Below are positions 35,114-43,736 of a stretch of DNA of 64,000 bases, piece after piece. The notes beneath the pieces were generated by a model. It made no database searches. It saw only the letters and a list, made by a program, of their open reading frames with translations, and had not been told where the DNA came from. Numbering within the stretch: position 1 is the first letter of the stretch; every line of letters starts with the position of its first letter. The translations under genes and the position numbers were made by a program. The stretch comes from Variovorax sp. J22P240 (GTDB taxonomy: Bacteria > Pseudomonadota > Gammaproteobacteria > Burkholderiales > Burkholderiaceae_C): contig NZ_JASZYR010000001.1 in the NCBI RefSeq assembly GCF_030316855.1, forward strand, positions 992,001 to 1,056,000, written 5' to 3'.

Positions 35114-36382
35114 CTATCGATAGCGACGAAGGAAGCCGTAGGCGGGCGCCAGCCACTCGAACTCATCGGCATCGAGTCCGGAGGACGGATCAGCACTGCC
35201 GGTGAAAAGCGTCCTTTCTTCCTCTAGCAGGAAGCATGCAAACGACTCCTCCTGGCCCGGCTGGCGCAGCACACGCAAGGTGCAGCCACCGAGATCGATG
35301 CGGTGTCCATGCGGCAGCGGCGCACCGTGCAGCGCCAAATTCCATCGCACCGGCCCAGGGGCGGATGCCCGCAACGAGGCCTCGTGGGCCACATCGCCCT
35401 GCCCGCCATCGATCAATGCCCACTCGTTGCGGTCCCCGCCAACAAAGTAACTGTTGACCAGCGCATCTCCGCACAAGGCCGTCACCCGCAGCACGCGCGG
35501 CGACAACTGCATCGCCAGCCCCGCGGCGAGCTCATACCGGCCATGCCCCAGACCTTCGGGATCGATGCGAGACAACTCGTCATAGGCGGGCTCGCCCGGA
35601 TTCACCGGCCTGCGACCACCCGGCCCGTCCGCAATGCGCGGCATGATCAGCGGGATGTCCCGCGCGCCGCGCGCGTATTCCATGCACGCTTCGGCGGTGT
35701 CGAAAGTCGCGAGTTGCAGAAGAATCCGCCGCTGCACATTCATCAGTTTGAGCCCGCGCGCAGGATCGACCGCGTCGGCAGGACGCAGCCACATGTGCTC
35801 GACCGTTTCGCGCCCGTCCGGTCGGGCGCTCTGCCGCCGCGGTGCCAGCGCCACGAAGAAACGGGTGTCGAAGCGACGCGGCATGCCGAGCGGCGTGAGC
35901 CAGTGGCTGAAATAGGCCAGCCGGTCGACCGCAAGCCGCCAACCGCGCTCGGCGCACAGTTTGCGCAGCGCATCGGCACCCTCTTCCACCGCCAGGCGCA
36001 GTGCGATGAGTTCCTGAGGCGCCATCTCATCGAGTTCCACCAGCCGGCCATCCGCATCGCCGGCGAAGAGCAATCCGGCCTCTTCAAAGCACTCGCGCAC
36101 GGCTGCGGCGTAGTAGTCCAGGCCGTTCTCGGGGATGCCCAGCCGCAAGGAGGCCGCCGTATCGTCGATGCCATTGCAAAGCGCGTGTAGCGCGCGGTCC
36201 TGCGCGTCGAGCGTGCCGCCGGGGAAGACGCTGGCGCCGCTGTTCTGGTCGGCCTCTTTCTCGGCCCGCCGCAGCATCAGCACCTCCATGCCGGAGGCGC
36301 CATCGCGCAGGACGATCAGGGTGGCGGCGACGCGCACAGCGCGCGTCGGGGCGGTCGGTGGGGATGGGGTAGGCGTTGTCAT
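35114..36382 (-). CDS. NUDIX hydrolase fused to a degenerate metallo-beta-lactamase-like domain
   Basis: A 422-residue two-part protein. Residues about 15-230 form a NUDT19-like NUDIX domain: SGASVFPGGTLDAQD and the box end AAAVRECFEEAGLLF, with the long insertion of the CoA-diphosphatase group. The C-terminal third (ALCGDALVNSYFVGGDRNEWALIDGG to ACFLLEEERTLFTGSADPSSG) follows the metallo-beta-lactamase fold pattern, but the metal motif HxHxDH is replaced by LHGAPLPHGH and the later GDH by GSA, so it cannot hold the usual two metals. ATG 36382 is preferred; ATG 36418 is in frame. It heads an operon with a peroxiredoxin. Confidence 0.8.
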   Translation of the reverse strand: MTTPTPSPPTAPTRAVRVAATLIVLRDGASGMEVLMLRRAEKEADQNSGASVFPGGTLDAQDRALHALCNGIDDTAASLRLGIPENGLDYYAAAVRECFEEAGLLFAGDADGRLVELDEMAPQELIALRLAVEEGADALRKLCAERGWRLAVDRLAYFSHWLTPLGMPRRFDTRFFVALAPRRQSARPDGRETVEHMWLRPADAVDPARGLKLMNVQRRILLQLATFDTAEACMEYARGARDIPLIMPRIADGPGGRRPVNPGEPAYDELSRIDPEGLGHGRYELAAGLAMQLSPRVLRVTALCGDALVNSYFVGGDRNEWALIDGGQGDVAHEASLRASAPGPVRWNLALHGAPLPHGHRIDLGGCTLRVLRQPGQEESFACFLLEEERTLFTGSADPSSGLDADEFEWLAPAYGFLRRYR

Positions 36383-36509
36383 GAGCGCCGCATGTTTTAC
36401 CAGCAAGCGCCCGTGCAACCCGTCGCGGTCACGACGCCATCGCCTCGTCAGTTTTGGGGAGGCCAGCGAATGTCGGTTGCCTCACACTCTTCTCGTCGAC
36501 GGAGGTGTC

Positions 36510-36707
36510 GTGGTCAAGAAGATTCAGCTCAACGAAGAACAGTGGAAAACGCTCGAGGCCCTGCGCGAGGCCCATGCCCGGGGCTGCCCGACCGATTCGA
36601 TCAAGATCTCCGAGCGGCTGAGGTCGAACGGGCTGGTCGCGTCGGACCGGCATGGCTACAAGTTCCTGACCGAACAAGGACTCCAGCGCCTGAACCAGGG
36701 CCGCTGA
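36510..36707 (+). CDS. Small winged-helix-like hypothetical protein (65 aa)
   Basis: A 65-residue frame from GTG 36510, with GGAGGT four bases upstream. The sequence (KKIQLNEEQWKTLEALREAH, then DSIKISERLRSNGLVASD, HGYKFLTEQGLQRLNQ) looks like a small helix-turn-helix with a beta wing, as in MarR-type minidomains. It contains no cysteines and ends in basic residues. It lies between the divergent NUDIX gene and the convergent alpha-CTD-like gene. The family is not known to me; a nucleic-acid-binding role is inferred from the pattern only. Confidence 0.6.
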   Translation: MVKKIQLNEEQWKTLEALREAHARGCPTDSIKISERLRSNGLVASDRHGYKFLTEQGLQRLNQGR

Positions 36708-36731
36708 GCGCGCGCCCCGCTGGCCCGGCCC

Positions 36732-36977
36732 TCAGTCCGCGAGACGCAAGCCCTTCTGGGTGACGCTCTCGACGATCTCCCGCAGCGAGTTGCGGCCCAG
36801 CCGCGAGAGTGCGAAGAGCTTCCTGGCGGGAACGCGGGTCACGTCCCGCACCGTGTGCAGTTGGTTCACGCGCAGGACGTTGGTGGTGCGAAGCGACAGC
36901 TTCAGGACGGCGATGTCAGCGTCCAGGACCGGGTCGGCGGCAGATCGGGCGATGACGGTGGCGGGACGATGATCCAT
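36732..36977 (-). CDS. Free-standing RNA polymerase alpha C-terminal domain-like protein
   Basis: An 81-residue protein. Residues 21-78 match the alpha-CTD of RNA polymerase: VLKLSLRTTNVLRVNQLHTV and SRLGRNSLREIVESV correspond to the two conserved helices of RpoA. DNA-contact residues of E. coli alpha are kept at Arg30 (R265), Asn33 (N268), Gly61 (G296) and Ser64 (S299); K298 is Asn. There is no alpha N-terminal domain, so it cannot assemble polymerase. AGGAG lies seven bases before ATG 36977. It may bind A/T-rich DNA or act as a decoy for activators that touch alpha-CTD. It is a single gene between a small wHTH-like gene and a LysR gene. Confidence 0.75.
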   Translation of the reverse strand: MDHRPATVIARSAADPVLDADIAVLKLSLRTTNVLRVNQLHTVRDVTRVPARKLFALSRLGRNSLREIVESVTQKGLRLAD

Positions 36978-37116
36978 GGTGTGACTCCTGAAAACGATGG
37001 CTGGAACTTGCACAGTTCGTGCCATCGCGCGAGAGGCATGAAACATGGGCGTTTCATTGGAGAATTCGCCAAATTCGCCTGAAATCGAAACAGTGCGCTT
37101 GCCCAAATTTTCTACA

Positions 37117-37137
37117 CCTGCATAAGTTTCATGCAGG
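37117..37137 (-). terminator. Hairpin over the LysR stop codon
   Basis: CCTGCAT (37117-37123) and ATGCAGG (37131-37137) form a 7-bp stem around a seven-base loop that contains part of the LysR stop (37129-37131). On the minus strand the stem is followed within a few bases by GTAGAAAATTTGG. It is a plausible end of the LysR transcript. Confidence 0.4.
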
Positions 37138-38028
37138 GTTTTCCAGACCGAGCCTTGCCCCGATGAAATCCAGGAAGCATGTGATCCGCGCCGATAGCTG
37201 CGTGTTGCGGTAGTAGACCGCGCTGATCGGCTGGCGCACTTCCACCGTATCACGCGCCAGCACCTGCACGAGGTCGCCACGCACCGTGTCGGCCGCCGTC
37301 ATGTAGCCGGCGAGGCAGACGATACCGACGCCCTCCAAAGCCAGTTGCCGCAGCGTCTCGCCGCTCGACGCCGTGAGCGCCGGCGTGATGGGCCACTCGT
37401 CGCCGTGCTCACCACGCAACGGCCAGCGATTGAGCGACTCCGGCTGCGTAAACCCTAGCAAGGTGTGGCGGACCAGGCTCGCCACGCTCTTCGGTCGCCC
37501 CCGCGCCGCCAGATAGCCCGGGCTCGCCAGCACGCGCAGCCGGCTGGTCGCGATCGGGCGCGCATGCAGCGTCGAATCCCGCAGCTCGCCGATGCGGATC
37601 GCGATGTCGGTCCGACGCTCGAGCAGGTCGATGTTGAGGTCGTCGGTATCGAGTTCCAGGTCGATCTGTGGAAACGCCTGCCTGAACTCCGCCACCAGCG
37701 GCACGATGGCATGCAGCATGAAAGGCGACGCCGCATTCACGCGCAGCCGCCCCGCCGGCTTCTGCCGGCGCGCAGCCATCTGCTCTTCGGCCTCGTCGAT
37801 CGAGGCGAGGATGGCGCGGGCGTGCGCCAGGAAGGCGCGTCCCTCCTCGGTCAGTTCGAGCCGGCGCGTGGTCCGGCGCAGGAGGGTGGTGTCGAGCTTG
37901 CGTTCGAGGCGTCCGAGCGCACGGCTGATGCCCGAGACGGTCTGACCCAGATGCTCGGCGGCGGCGGTGATCGAGCCGCCGTCGACCACGGCAGTGAACG
38001 CCTGCAACTCATCGACGGTGGTCTTCAT
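37129..38028 (-). CDS. LysR family transcriptional regulator (YafC-like)
   Basis: A 299-residue LysR regulator with the helix-turn-helix at GGSITAAAEHLGQTVSGISRALGRLE and an effector domain from about residue 88. It resembles the YafC/PtxR/CrgA group (MAARRQKPAGRLRVNAASPFM). It is divergent from an MFS transporter and an aldo-keto reductase of the DkgB type, 116 bases away; in E. coli yafC also neighbours dkgB. It probably controls that pair in response to a reactive carbonyl or drug-like ligand. Confidence 0.9.
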   Translation of the reverse strand: MKTTVDELQAFTAVVDGGSITAAAEHLGQTVSGISRALGRLERKLDTTLLRRTTRRLELTEEGRAFLAHARAILASIDEAEEQMAARRQKPAGRLRVNAASPFMLHAIVPLVAEFRQAFPQIDLELDTDDLNIDLLERRTDIAIRIGELRDSTLHARPIATSRLRVLASPGYLAARGRPKSVASLVRHTLLGFTQPESLNRWPLRGEHGDEWPITPALTASSGETLRQLALEGVGIVCLAGYMTAADTVRGDLVQVLARDTVEVRQPISAVYYRNTQLSARITCFLDFIGARLGLENPA

Positions 38029-38053
38029 GAACTTCCTTACTCAGGTCGGATTG

Positions 38054-38068
38054 TTGATTTCAAGTCAA
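38054..38068. promoter_or_regulatory. Candidate LysR-box (TTGA-N7-TCAA)
   Basis: TTGA (38054-38057) and TCAA (38065-38068) form a short dyad in the 116-base gap between the YafC-like gene and the MFS gene, in an A/T-rich stretch that follows with ATATATTCTGAT. It fits the loose inverted-repeat pattern of LysR binding sites. Confidence 0.4.
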
Positions 38069-38144
38069 ATATATTCTGATAAGAAGACCGTTTTTCTGCA
38101 AAGGACGCAGCCTCACACTCCTGCCTCTCACAAGGAGTGCCTTC

Positions 38145-39344
38145 ATGCCCATTGCCCTGCTTGCGCTGACGATCAGCGCATTCGCCATCGGAACGACGGA
38201 GTTCGTCATCGTTGGCCTGATTCCCACCATCGCGGCGGACCTGCAGATCGGTCTTCCGTCGGCCGGCCTGCTGGTCAGCCTCTATGCGCTTGGCGTCGCG
38301 GTCGGCGCGCCCGTGCTCACCGCCCTCACCGGTCGGCTGCCGCGCAAGGCATTGCTGCTGGGCCTGATGGCGCTGTTCACACTCGGCAACCTGCTTGCAT
38401 GGAAGTCGCCGGGCTACGAATCACTGATCGCCGCGCGCGTCCTGACCGGCCTGGCACACGGTGTGTTCTTCTCGATCGGCTCGACCATCGCCACCGGCCT
38501 GGTGCCCAAGGAGAAGGCCGCGAGCGCCATCGCGATCATGTTCACCGGCTTGACGGTGGCGCTGGTCACCGGCGTGCCGCTGGGCACATTCATCGGCCAG
38601 CACTTCGGCTGGCGTGAGACTTTCCTCGCCGTGTCGGGCCTGGGGCTGGTCGCCTTCGTGGGAAGTGCCTTCTTCGTGCCGAACAACATCCGTCACACGC
38701 CACCGGCTTCGCTGGCGCAGCAGTTCAGGGTACTAGCCGAGCCGCGCCTCCTGATGGTCTACGCCAAGACGGCCATCGGCTATGGCGGCTCGTTCATTCC
38801 GTTCACGTTCCTCGCACCAATCCTCCAGGAGGTCTCGGGTTTCAGCGCCGGCGCGGTCGGCGGGGTCATGCTGGTCTACGGGCTCTCGGTTGCGGCCGGC
38901 AACATCTGGGGTGGCAAGCTGGCCGACAAGCTCGGACCCATCCCCGCGCTGAAGATCATCTTCGCGCTGCTGGCGGCGGTGCTGCTGATGCTCAGCATCG
39001 CCGCACCGCACAAGTGGCTCGCACTGGCCACTGTGCTGCTCTGGGGCGCCGTCGCCTTCGGCAACGTGCCCGGCCTGCAGGTCTACGTGGTGCAACAGGC
39101 CGAGCGGTACACGCCGGATGCGATCGACGTCGCCTCGGGCCTCAACATCGCGGCCTTCAACCTCGGCATCGCCGGCGCGGCCTGGGCCGGCGGCCTCGTG
39201 GTCACGCACCTTGGCCTGATCCATACCGCCTGGATCGGCGCGCTGGTAGTGCTGGCAGCACTCGCACTCACGGCATGGAGCGGCCGTCTGGACCGCATCT
39301 CCTCGCCTTCCATCGATTTCAACCAACCAAGGACTTCCTCATGA
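38145..39344 (+). CDS. MFS transporter (DHA1 family)
   Basis: A 399-residue, 12-helix major facilitator. The start ([26 protein letters not shown]) is typical of the AraJ/YdhP/Cml group of drug/H+ antiporters. The loop 2-3 motif appears as [12 protein letters not shown], and the helix-5 stretch is [20 protein letters not shown] precedes ATG 38145. Its stop overlaps the start of the aldo-keto reductase (ATGA), so the two are coupled, and a LysR gene is divergent. It likely exports a small toxic compound or sugar-like solute; substrate unknown. Confidence 0.9.
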   Translation: MPIALLALTISAFAIGTTEFVIVGLIPTIAADLQIGLPSAGLLVSLYALGVAVGAPVLTALTGRLPRKALLLGLMALFTLGNLLAWKSPGYESLIAARVLTGLAHGVFFSIGSTIATGLVPKEKAASAIAIMFTGLTVALVTGVPLGTFIGQHFGWRETFLAVSGLGLVAFVGSAFFVPNNIRHTPPASLAQQFRVLAEPRLLMVYAKTAIGYGGSFIPFTFLAPILQEVSGFSAGAVGGVMLVYGLSVAAGNIWGGKLADKLGPIPALKIIFALLAAVLLMLSIAAPHKWLALATVLLWGAVAFGNVPGLQVYVVQQAERYTPDAIDVASGLNIAAFNLGIAGAAWAGGLVVTHLGLIHTAWIGALVVLAALALTAWSGRLDRISSPSIDFNQPRTSS

Positions 39345-40147
39345 GCAGCATTCCTCCATTCGGCCTCGGCACCTTCCGTCTCCAGGGCCAGACTGTCATC
39401 GACTCCATCAAGAACGCACTCGATCTCGGCTACCGCCTGGTCGATACCGCGCAGATCTACGACAACGAGGCGGACGTGGGCCAAGCCATTTCCGAAAGCG
39501 GCGTGGCGCGCGATGCGCTGTTTCTCACGACCAAGATCTGGACGGCCAACTACGCCAAGGACCGGCTCATCCTCAGCCTGAAGGACAGCCTGGCCAAGCT
39601 GCGCACCGACCATGCGGACCTGACGCTGATCCACTGGCCTTCGCCCGGCAACGCCGTGCCGCTCGCCGAGTTCATGGGCGCGCTGGCGGAAGCCAAAACG
39701 CAAGGACTCACGAAGCAGATCGGGGTCTCGAACTTCACCGTCGACCTGATGCGCCAGGCAATCGCTGCCGTCGGTGCAGCGGAGATCGCGACCAATCAGG
39801 TCGAATTGCACCCCTATTTGCAGAATCGCAAGGTCGCTGACTTCGCGCACAGTCATGGGATCTCGATCACCTCTTACATGACGCTGGGCTACGGTTCGGT
39901 GCTGAAGGACCCGGTGATCCAGGCCATCGCAGAGGCGCACCAGGCGACGCCCGCTCAAGTCACCCTGGCGTGGGCGATGCAGCTCGGTTATGCGGTGATC
40001 CCGTCATCGACCCGGCGGGCCCACCTGGAAAGCAACATGAAAGCGCGGCAACTCCGCCTTTCCGACGACGAAATGGCGCGGATGGCCGCGCTGGACCGCA
40101 ACAGCCGCCTCACCAGCCCCGAAGGCCTGGCTCCCGCCTGGGACTGA
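39341..40147 (+). CDS. dkgB: Aldo/keto reductase, 2,5-diketo-D-gluconate reductase B type
   Basis: A 268-residue NADPH-dependent reductase close to E. coli DkgB along its whole length. Catalytic residues are Asp and Tyr in [16 protein letters not shown], Lys in TTKIW and His in LIHWPSPGN; the cofactor end is [14 protein letters not shown]. It would reduce methylglyoxal, 2,5-diketogluconate or similar carbonyls in the cytoplasm. The ATG overlaps the MFS stop by four bases. The LysR-MFS-dkgB set suggests a combined export and detoxification unit. Confidence 0.93.
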   Translation: MSSIPPFGLGTFRLQGQTVIDSIKNALDLGYRLVDTAQIYDNEADVGQAISESGVARDALFLTTKIWTANYAKDRLILSLKDSLAKLRTDHADLTLIHWPSPGNAVPLAEFMGALAEAKTQGLTKQIGVSNFTVDLMRQAIAAVGAAEIATNQVELHPYLQNRKVADFAHSHGISITSYMTLGYGSVLKDPVIQAIAEAHQATPAQVTLAWAMQLGYAVIPSSTRRAHLESNMKARQLRLSDDEMARMAALDRNSRLTSPEGLAPAWD

Positions 40148-40156
40148 CGGCGCCGA

Positions 40157-40675
40157 TCAGCCGGGACTTACGACCAGTTGGTTGTCGACCGTGGCGACGC
40201 CGTTCACGGCCTTGGCGATGTCGCCGGCTCGCGCCTTGGCGGCCGCATTGGGGGCAGGCCCGGCCAGCCGCACCGTGCCAGCCTTCGTCTCGACATCGAT
40301 GCGCGTGGCACTCAATTCCGGGTCCTTGGCGAGGGCGGACGATACCGACAGGGTGATCGCCGCATCGTCCGTCGTGGATACCGCCGCCGTGCCCAAGTTC
40401 TTCAGGGCGTTCTTGACGGCCGCCGCATCCTCCTTCACTTCGGGCGAAGTGACGTAGGCCTTGGTCTTGTCTCGCGCGACTTCCGCCAGTTCGGCGGCCT
40501 TTCGCGCGGCAGCAACGGTCGCCTGCTCGGTCTTGTCGGCCGCAGAGCCCAGTTGCCCGCTTGCGGATTCATTGCCGGCGCGATCGGTGCATGCGACCAA
40601 GGCCAAGGCGCAGGTCGCCAGCAGCAGAGCGGATCGACCGCGCATCCCTTCGAACGTCCGGTTCGGATTCGTCAT
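40157..40675 (-). CDS. BON domain lipoprotein
   Basis: A 172-residue lipoprotein with a signal peptide and lipobox at Cys29 (ALALVAC). A charged, Ala-rich helical segment (TVAAARKAAELAEVARDKTKAY) is followed by one BON domain (AAITLSVSSALAKDPELSATRIDVETKAGTVRLAGP to VDNQLVVSPG). BON proteins associate with phospholipid surfaces and help cope with osmotic or envelope stress. ATG 40675 has AGGAG upstream and removes a 38-residue extension with no homology. It is convergent with dkgB and divergent from the large lipoprotein gene. Confidence 0.88.
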   Translation of the reverse strand: MTNPNRTFEGMRGRSALLLATCALALVACTDRAGNESASGQLGSAADKTEQATVAAARKAAELAEVARDKTKAYVTSPEVKEDAAAVKNALKNLGTAAVSTTDDAAITLSVSSALAKDPELSATRIDVETKAGTVRLAGPAPNAAAKARAGDIAKAVNGVATVDNQLVVSPG

Positions 40676-41038
40676 TCGGCATCTCCTTTCGCCGAAGACC
40701 TTAGGCCGTTGCACCGCTTCCAGGGTGCTGGCTGCGCCGCAAACCCATGTAGGCGAATGGCACTGCGCGCCCCCAGCCGGGCGCGCCATGCAGGGGCGCA
40801 GACCGAACCTTCAGCCGCATCTCGCGTGATGGAAGCAATTGGAATTATGTTGCCGACTGTTACATGCAAATCTTTCAATTAGGAAAGAAGTACGCCAAAT
40901 AGTCGTCACCGTCTACAACTGATGTAACAGCCCCCTTGAGAACTAATACACATTAAGAAAGGATTTGAAAGAACGCTTGCTGCGTAGGAACCATCCCACG
41001 TACAAACCCTCATCTTTTAAAAACTTGAGGTTTTTTGT
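40676..41038. other. A/T-rich divergent promoter region
   Basis: This 363-base gap separates the BON lipoprotein from the large TTG-start lipoprotein. The right half (from about 40840) is clearly richer in A and T than the rest of the window. TTGAGA at about 40936 could be a -35 element, and GAGG shortly before 41039 is the ribosome site of the large lipoprotein. I see no gene in it. Confidence 0.45.
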
Positions 41039-43660
41039 TTGAAATCCATAGATAAAAGCTCTCTACTGCTTCTTATTGCAGCAGGGACATTGGCGGGTTG
41101 TGGGGGTGGGAGCGGCAATGACAGCGGCTTGGGCGCCGCTGGGATGAGCGCGAGCGCTGCGACCGTCGCTGATTCCAGTTCCGACGTGAATGGCACCCTG
41201 GTTGCCGATGGGGCCCAAGGCGCGGCAACGACCAAGTCCGCCAGCAAATCCGAAAAGGTGACGCACCTTGCCAATGAGGGCGAGATCTTTACCGTGCCGG
41301 CGTACACGGATGTCCGCTTCGGCAGCGGCACCAGTTGGAAGAGCCGGGGCGTCCCGGCCAACACCCAGGTCATGTGCCACGTCGATGTCTTCGGCAATCC
41401 GGGCGTGCCTGCTCCCCGGGTGTGCGAAACGGGGACTGCCGATGCACCCGCTCCGGCGCCCGCGCCGCCTGCCCAGGCTCCGGCCCCTGCGCCCGCGCCA
41501 GCGCCGGCGCCTGCCCCCGCTCCCGCTCCGACCGGCTACGTGCGCGTAGCGGTCGAGGGTGCGATTTTCACCGTGCCAAAGTACACGGATGTTCGCTTCG
41601 GCAGCGGAACCAGCTGGAAGAGCCGCGGCATCCCGGCCAACACCCAGGTCATGTGCCACGTCGATATCTTCGGAAATCCGGGCGTGCCTGCCCCCCGAGT
41701 TTGCGAAGCGGCCGGGACGGCGCCCGCACCGGCACCCGCTCCGGCACCCGCGCCTCCTGCTGCACCGGCACCTTCTCCGGCTCCCGCACCGGCTCCGGCT
41801 CCGGCGCCTGCGCCCGCACCCGCACCCGCACCGGCCCCGATCGTCGGCGACGTCGTCGACTCGTCCTTCAACGTGATCGCCAGTTCGTACCGCAACACGG
41901 CTGCGCAATTGAGCAAGGAAGCCGGTGTCGAATACCGTTATGGACCCAACGCCGCCGCCTATGGCGTCGGCAACAGCGGCCGACCGACCTTGTCCGCGCG
42001 GGATGCCCGCACGCAACTCGGTTCGCCCGCACCTGGCTATCCCTTCTACTGGCAGGTCGGCGGCCCGCCGTCCTCGACCTCCGGCGCCTACTCGACCAAC
42101 CAGGCCAACCTGGTGTTCGTGGCCGACAACCCCGCGCAACGCATCGGCGTGGCCGACTTCCAGGTGTCGGGCTACATGTTCAACACCTTCGCGCAACTGC
42201 CCCAGCTGAGCTGGACGCGCGGCGCCATCAACGGCGGTGGCATCGACGGCATCAACGCGATGAGCTACAAGGCCTCGGGCGTGGCAACCAGCGACCCGGT
42301 CGCCGTGGGTCGCTGCTCGGGCCGCGCAGGCTTCTGCTCGGAGAGCGTGGTGGCTTACCAGAACGGCGTGATCGCCACCGCGGGCAGCAACACTGCCGGC
42401 AACCAGGCGTCGGTGAAACTGCCGGCCAACAAGGTGCCGACCGCGATCGCGATGACGAACCAGAGCGAATTCGCGCTGGTCACGGTCTGGGACACGACCG
42501 CGCTGAAGGGCCAGATCGCCGTCGTGGCAATGGCTGGCCTGTGTGACGGCTGCAACCCGTACAACAACGGCAGCCCGCGCGCCTACTACAAGTGGTGGAA
42601 CGAGTGGATGGCGCCCTACCCCGGCCTGCCGAACATGGGCAACATCGCGTTCATGAAGATCCTCGGCTACGTCGATCTTCCGGGCATCAACGCGCCGACC
42701 GAAATCGCCGTCACCACCGGTCTTGACCAGTTCCAGACCATGTCTGGCGCCGACTTCATCGGCATGGACAACACGCCGCTGTCGAGCAACTGGAGCAAGT
42801 TCGCCGGTTCGGGCACGCACTCAGGGCGCTACGCCAAGGGCGGCATGGCGGTGGTGATCTCCAAGTCGGAGCAGAAGGCTGCGTTCATCGACCTCAAGCC
42901 GCTGTTCAACTACGTCAACGGCGTCTACTTCAGCGCCAACGTGACGCAGACGAGCAACCTGGGACAGGGCGACAGCCAGTGGCCGTACACCTTCACGAAC
43001 ACGCCGTCGCAGATTCCGACGGTGGTCAAGACGGTGTCGCTGCCAGCCAAGCCGACGGCCGTGAAGACGACCCTGTTCGGCAGCCCGCAACGCGCCTGGA
43101 TCGCGACGCAGGACGGCACGCTGCACATCTACAGCATCGACGGCTATGCGCCAGGCGGCCGGGCGGCCTCGCCCGCTCCGACGGCGAGCGTCATTGCCGA
43201 GGTGGGCACCGTGACCGGCATCGGCCGCAATCCGACCTCGCTGGGCACCTCCAAGGGTGAGCCGACCAACAGCAGCATCGAGCCGCTGAACCAGCAGATC
43301 CTGGTGGCCTCGCGCGGTGACCGCAAGGTCTCGTGGGTGCGCTTCGCAAGCAACGGCAACAGCGGCACGATCGTGCGGACCCTGCAGGACACGCGCCTGG
43401 TCGACCCGATCGCCGTGGAGGATGCGGACAACTTCGCCAACGCCGGCTACCTGACCAGCGTGGTCGACTACGCAGGCAAGGCGGTGCGCAACTACCGCTA
43501 CGGACCGGTGATCTTCTCGGACGGCGGCTCATGCCCGAAGCCCAACGGCTGCGCGCTCACGCCGACCACTGCCAACGGTGTCACATACAACATCGAGTAC
43601 GGCGGTGCGCTGGACGTGCCCGGTGAACCGTTCCAGATCACGACGACCAACGTGCCCTGA
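41039..43660 (+). CDS. Large surface lipoprotein with duplicated domain and Ala-Pro linkers
   Basis: An 873-residue predicted lipoprotein, lipobox at Cys21 (LAGC) followed by GGG. Residues 82-130 and 175-223 are a near-identical pair of 49-residue domains (45 identical; core RFGSGTSWKSRG, ANTQVMCHVD, PGVPAPRVCE), each with two cysteines. They are joined and followed by long Ala-Pro repeats (about 134-163 and 229-275). The remaining 600 residues contain several paired cysteines and short beta-rich repeats (AFIDLKPLFNY, RAWIATQDGTLHIYSIDG) that suggest a propeller-like fold. The start is TTG at 41039 with GAGG eight bases before; no ATG fits the signal peptide. I do not recognise the family; a cell-surface binding role is inferred. 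Confidence 0.75.
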   Translation: MKSIDKSSLLLLIAAGTLAGCGGGSGNDSGLGAAGMSASAATVADSSSDVNGTLVADGAQGAATTKSASKSEKVTHLANEGEIFTVPAYTDVRFGSGTSWKSRGVPANTQVMCHVDVFGNPGVPAPRVCETGTADAPAPAPAPPAQAPAPAPAPAPAPAPAPAPTGYVRVAVEGAIFTVPKYTDVRFGSGTSWKSRGIPANTQVMCHVDIFGNPGVPAPRVCEAAGTAPAPAPAPAPAPPAAPAPSPAPAPAPAPAPAPAPAPAPAPIVGDVVDSSFNVIASSYRNTAAQLSKEAGVEYRYGPNAAAYGVGNSGRPTLSARDARTQLGSPAPGYPFYWQVGGPPSSTSGAYSTNQANLVFVADNPAQRIGVADFQVSGYMFNTFAQLPQLSWTRGAINGGGIDGINAMSYKASGVATSDPVAVGRCSGRAGFCSESVVAYQNGVIATAGSNTAGNQASVKLPANKVPTAIAMTNQSEFALVTVWDTTALKGQIAVVAMAGLCDGCNPYNNGSPRAYYKWWNEWMAPYPGLPNMGNIAFMKILGYVDLPGINAPTEIAVTTGLDQFQTMSGADFIGMDNTPLSSNWSKFAGSGTHSGRYAKGGMAVVISKSEQKAAFIDLKPLFNYVNGVYFSANVTQTSNLGQGDSQWPYTFTNTPSQIPTVVKTVSLPAKPTAVKTTLFGSPQRAWIATQDGTLHIYSIDGYAPGGRAASPAPTASVIAEVGTVTGIGRNPTSLGTSKGEPTNSSIEPLNQQILVASRGDRKVSWVRFASNGNSGTIVRTLQDTRLVDPIAVEDADNFANAGYLTSVVDYAGKAVRNYRYGPVIFSDGGSCPKPNGCALTPTTANGVTYNIEYGGALDVPGEPFQITTTNVP
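41282..41707 (+). repeat. Two 147-bp direct repeats (domain duplication)
   Basis: 41282-41428 and 41561-41707 encode the same 49-residue domain with four amino-acid changes; the period is 279 bases. The copies are separated by an Ala-Pro coding repeat. Near identity in DNA as well as protein suggests a recent duplication or ongoing gene conversion. Confidence 0.85.
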
Positions 43661-43687
43661 CGCGCGCCCACAGTAGGCGCCCATCGA

Positions 43688-43717
43688 AACGGCCCGCCTC
43701 GAGCGGGCCGTTTTTTT
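43688..43717 (+). terminator. Rho-independent terminator after the large lipoprotein
   Basis: A perfect 10-bp stem (AACGGCCCGC, 43688-43697, and GCGGGCCGTT, 43703-43712) with a five-base loop is followed by a run of seven T. It lies 28 bases after the lipoprotein stop and just before the DUF2939 gene. Confidence 0.93.
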
Positions 43718-43736
43718 GCGCGTGCAGAATCGCGTC

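Noticed and set aside
41450-41840. Short GC-rich repeats that might suggest a CRISPR or minisatellite
   Set aside because: They are Ala-Pro codon repeats in frame within the lipoprotein gene; there are no equal-length repeats with unique spacers.
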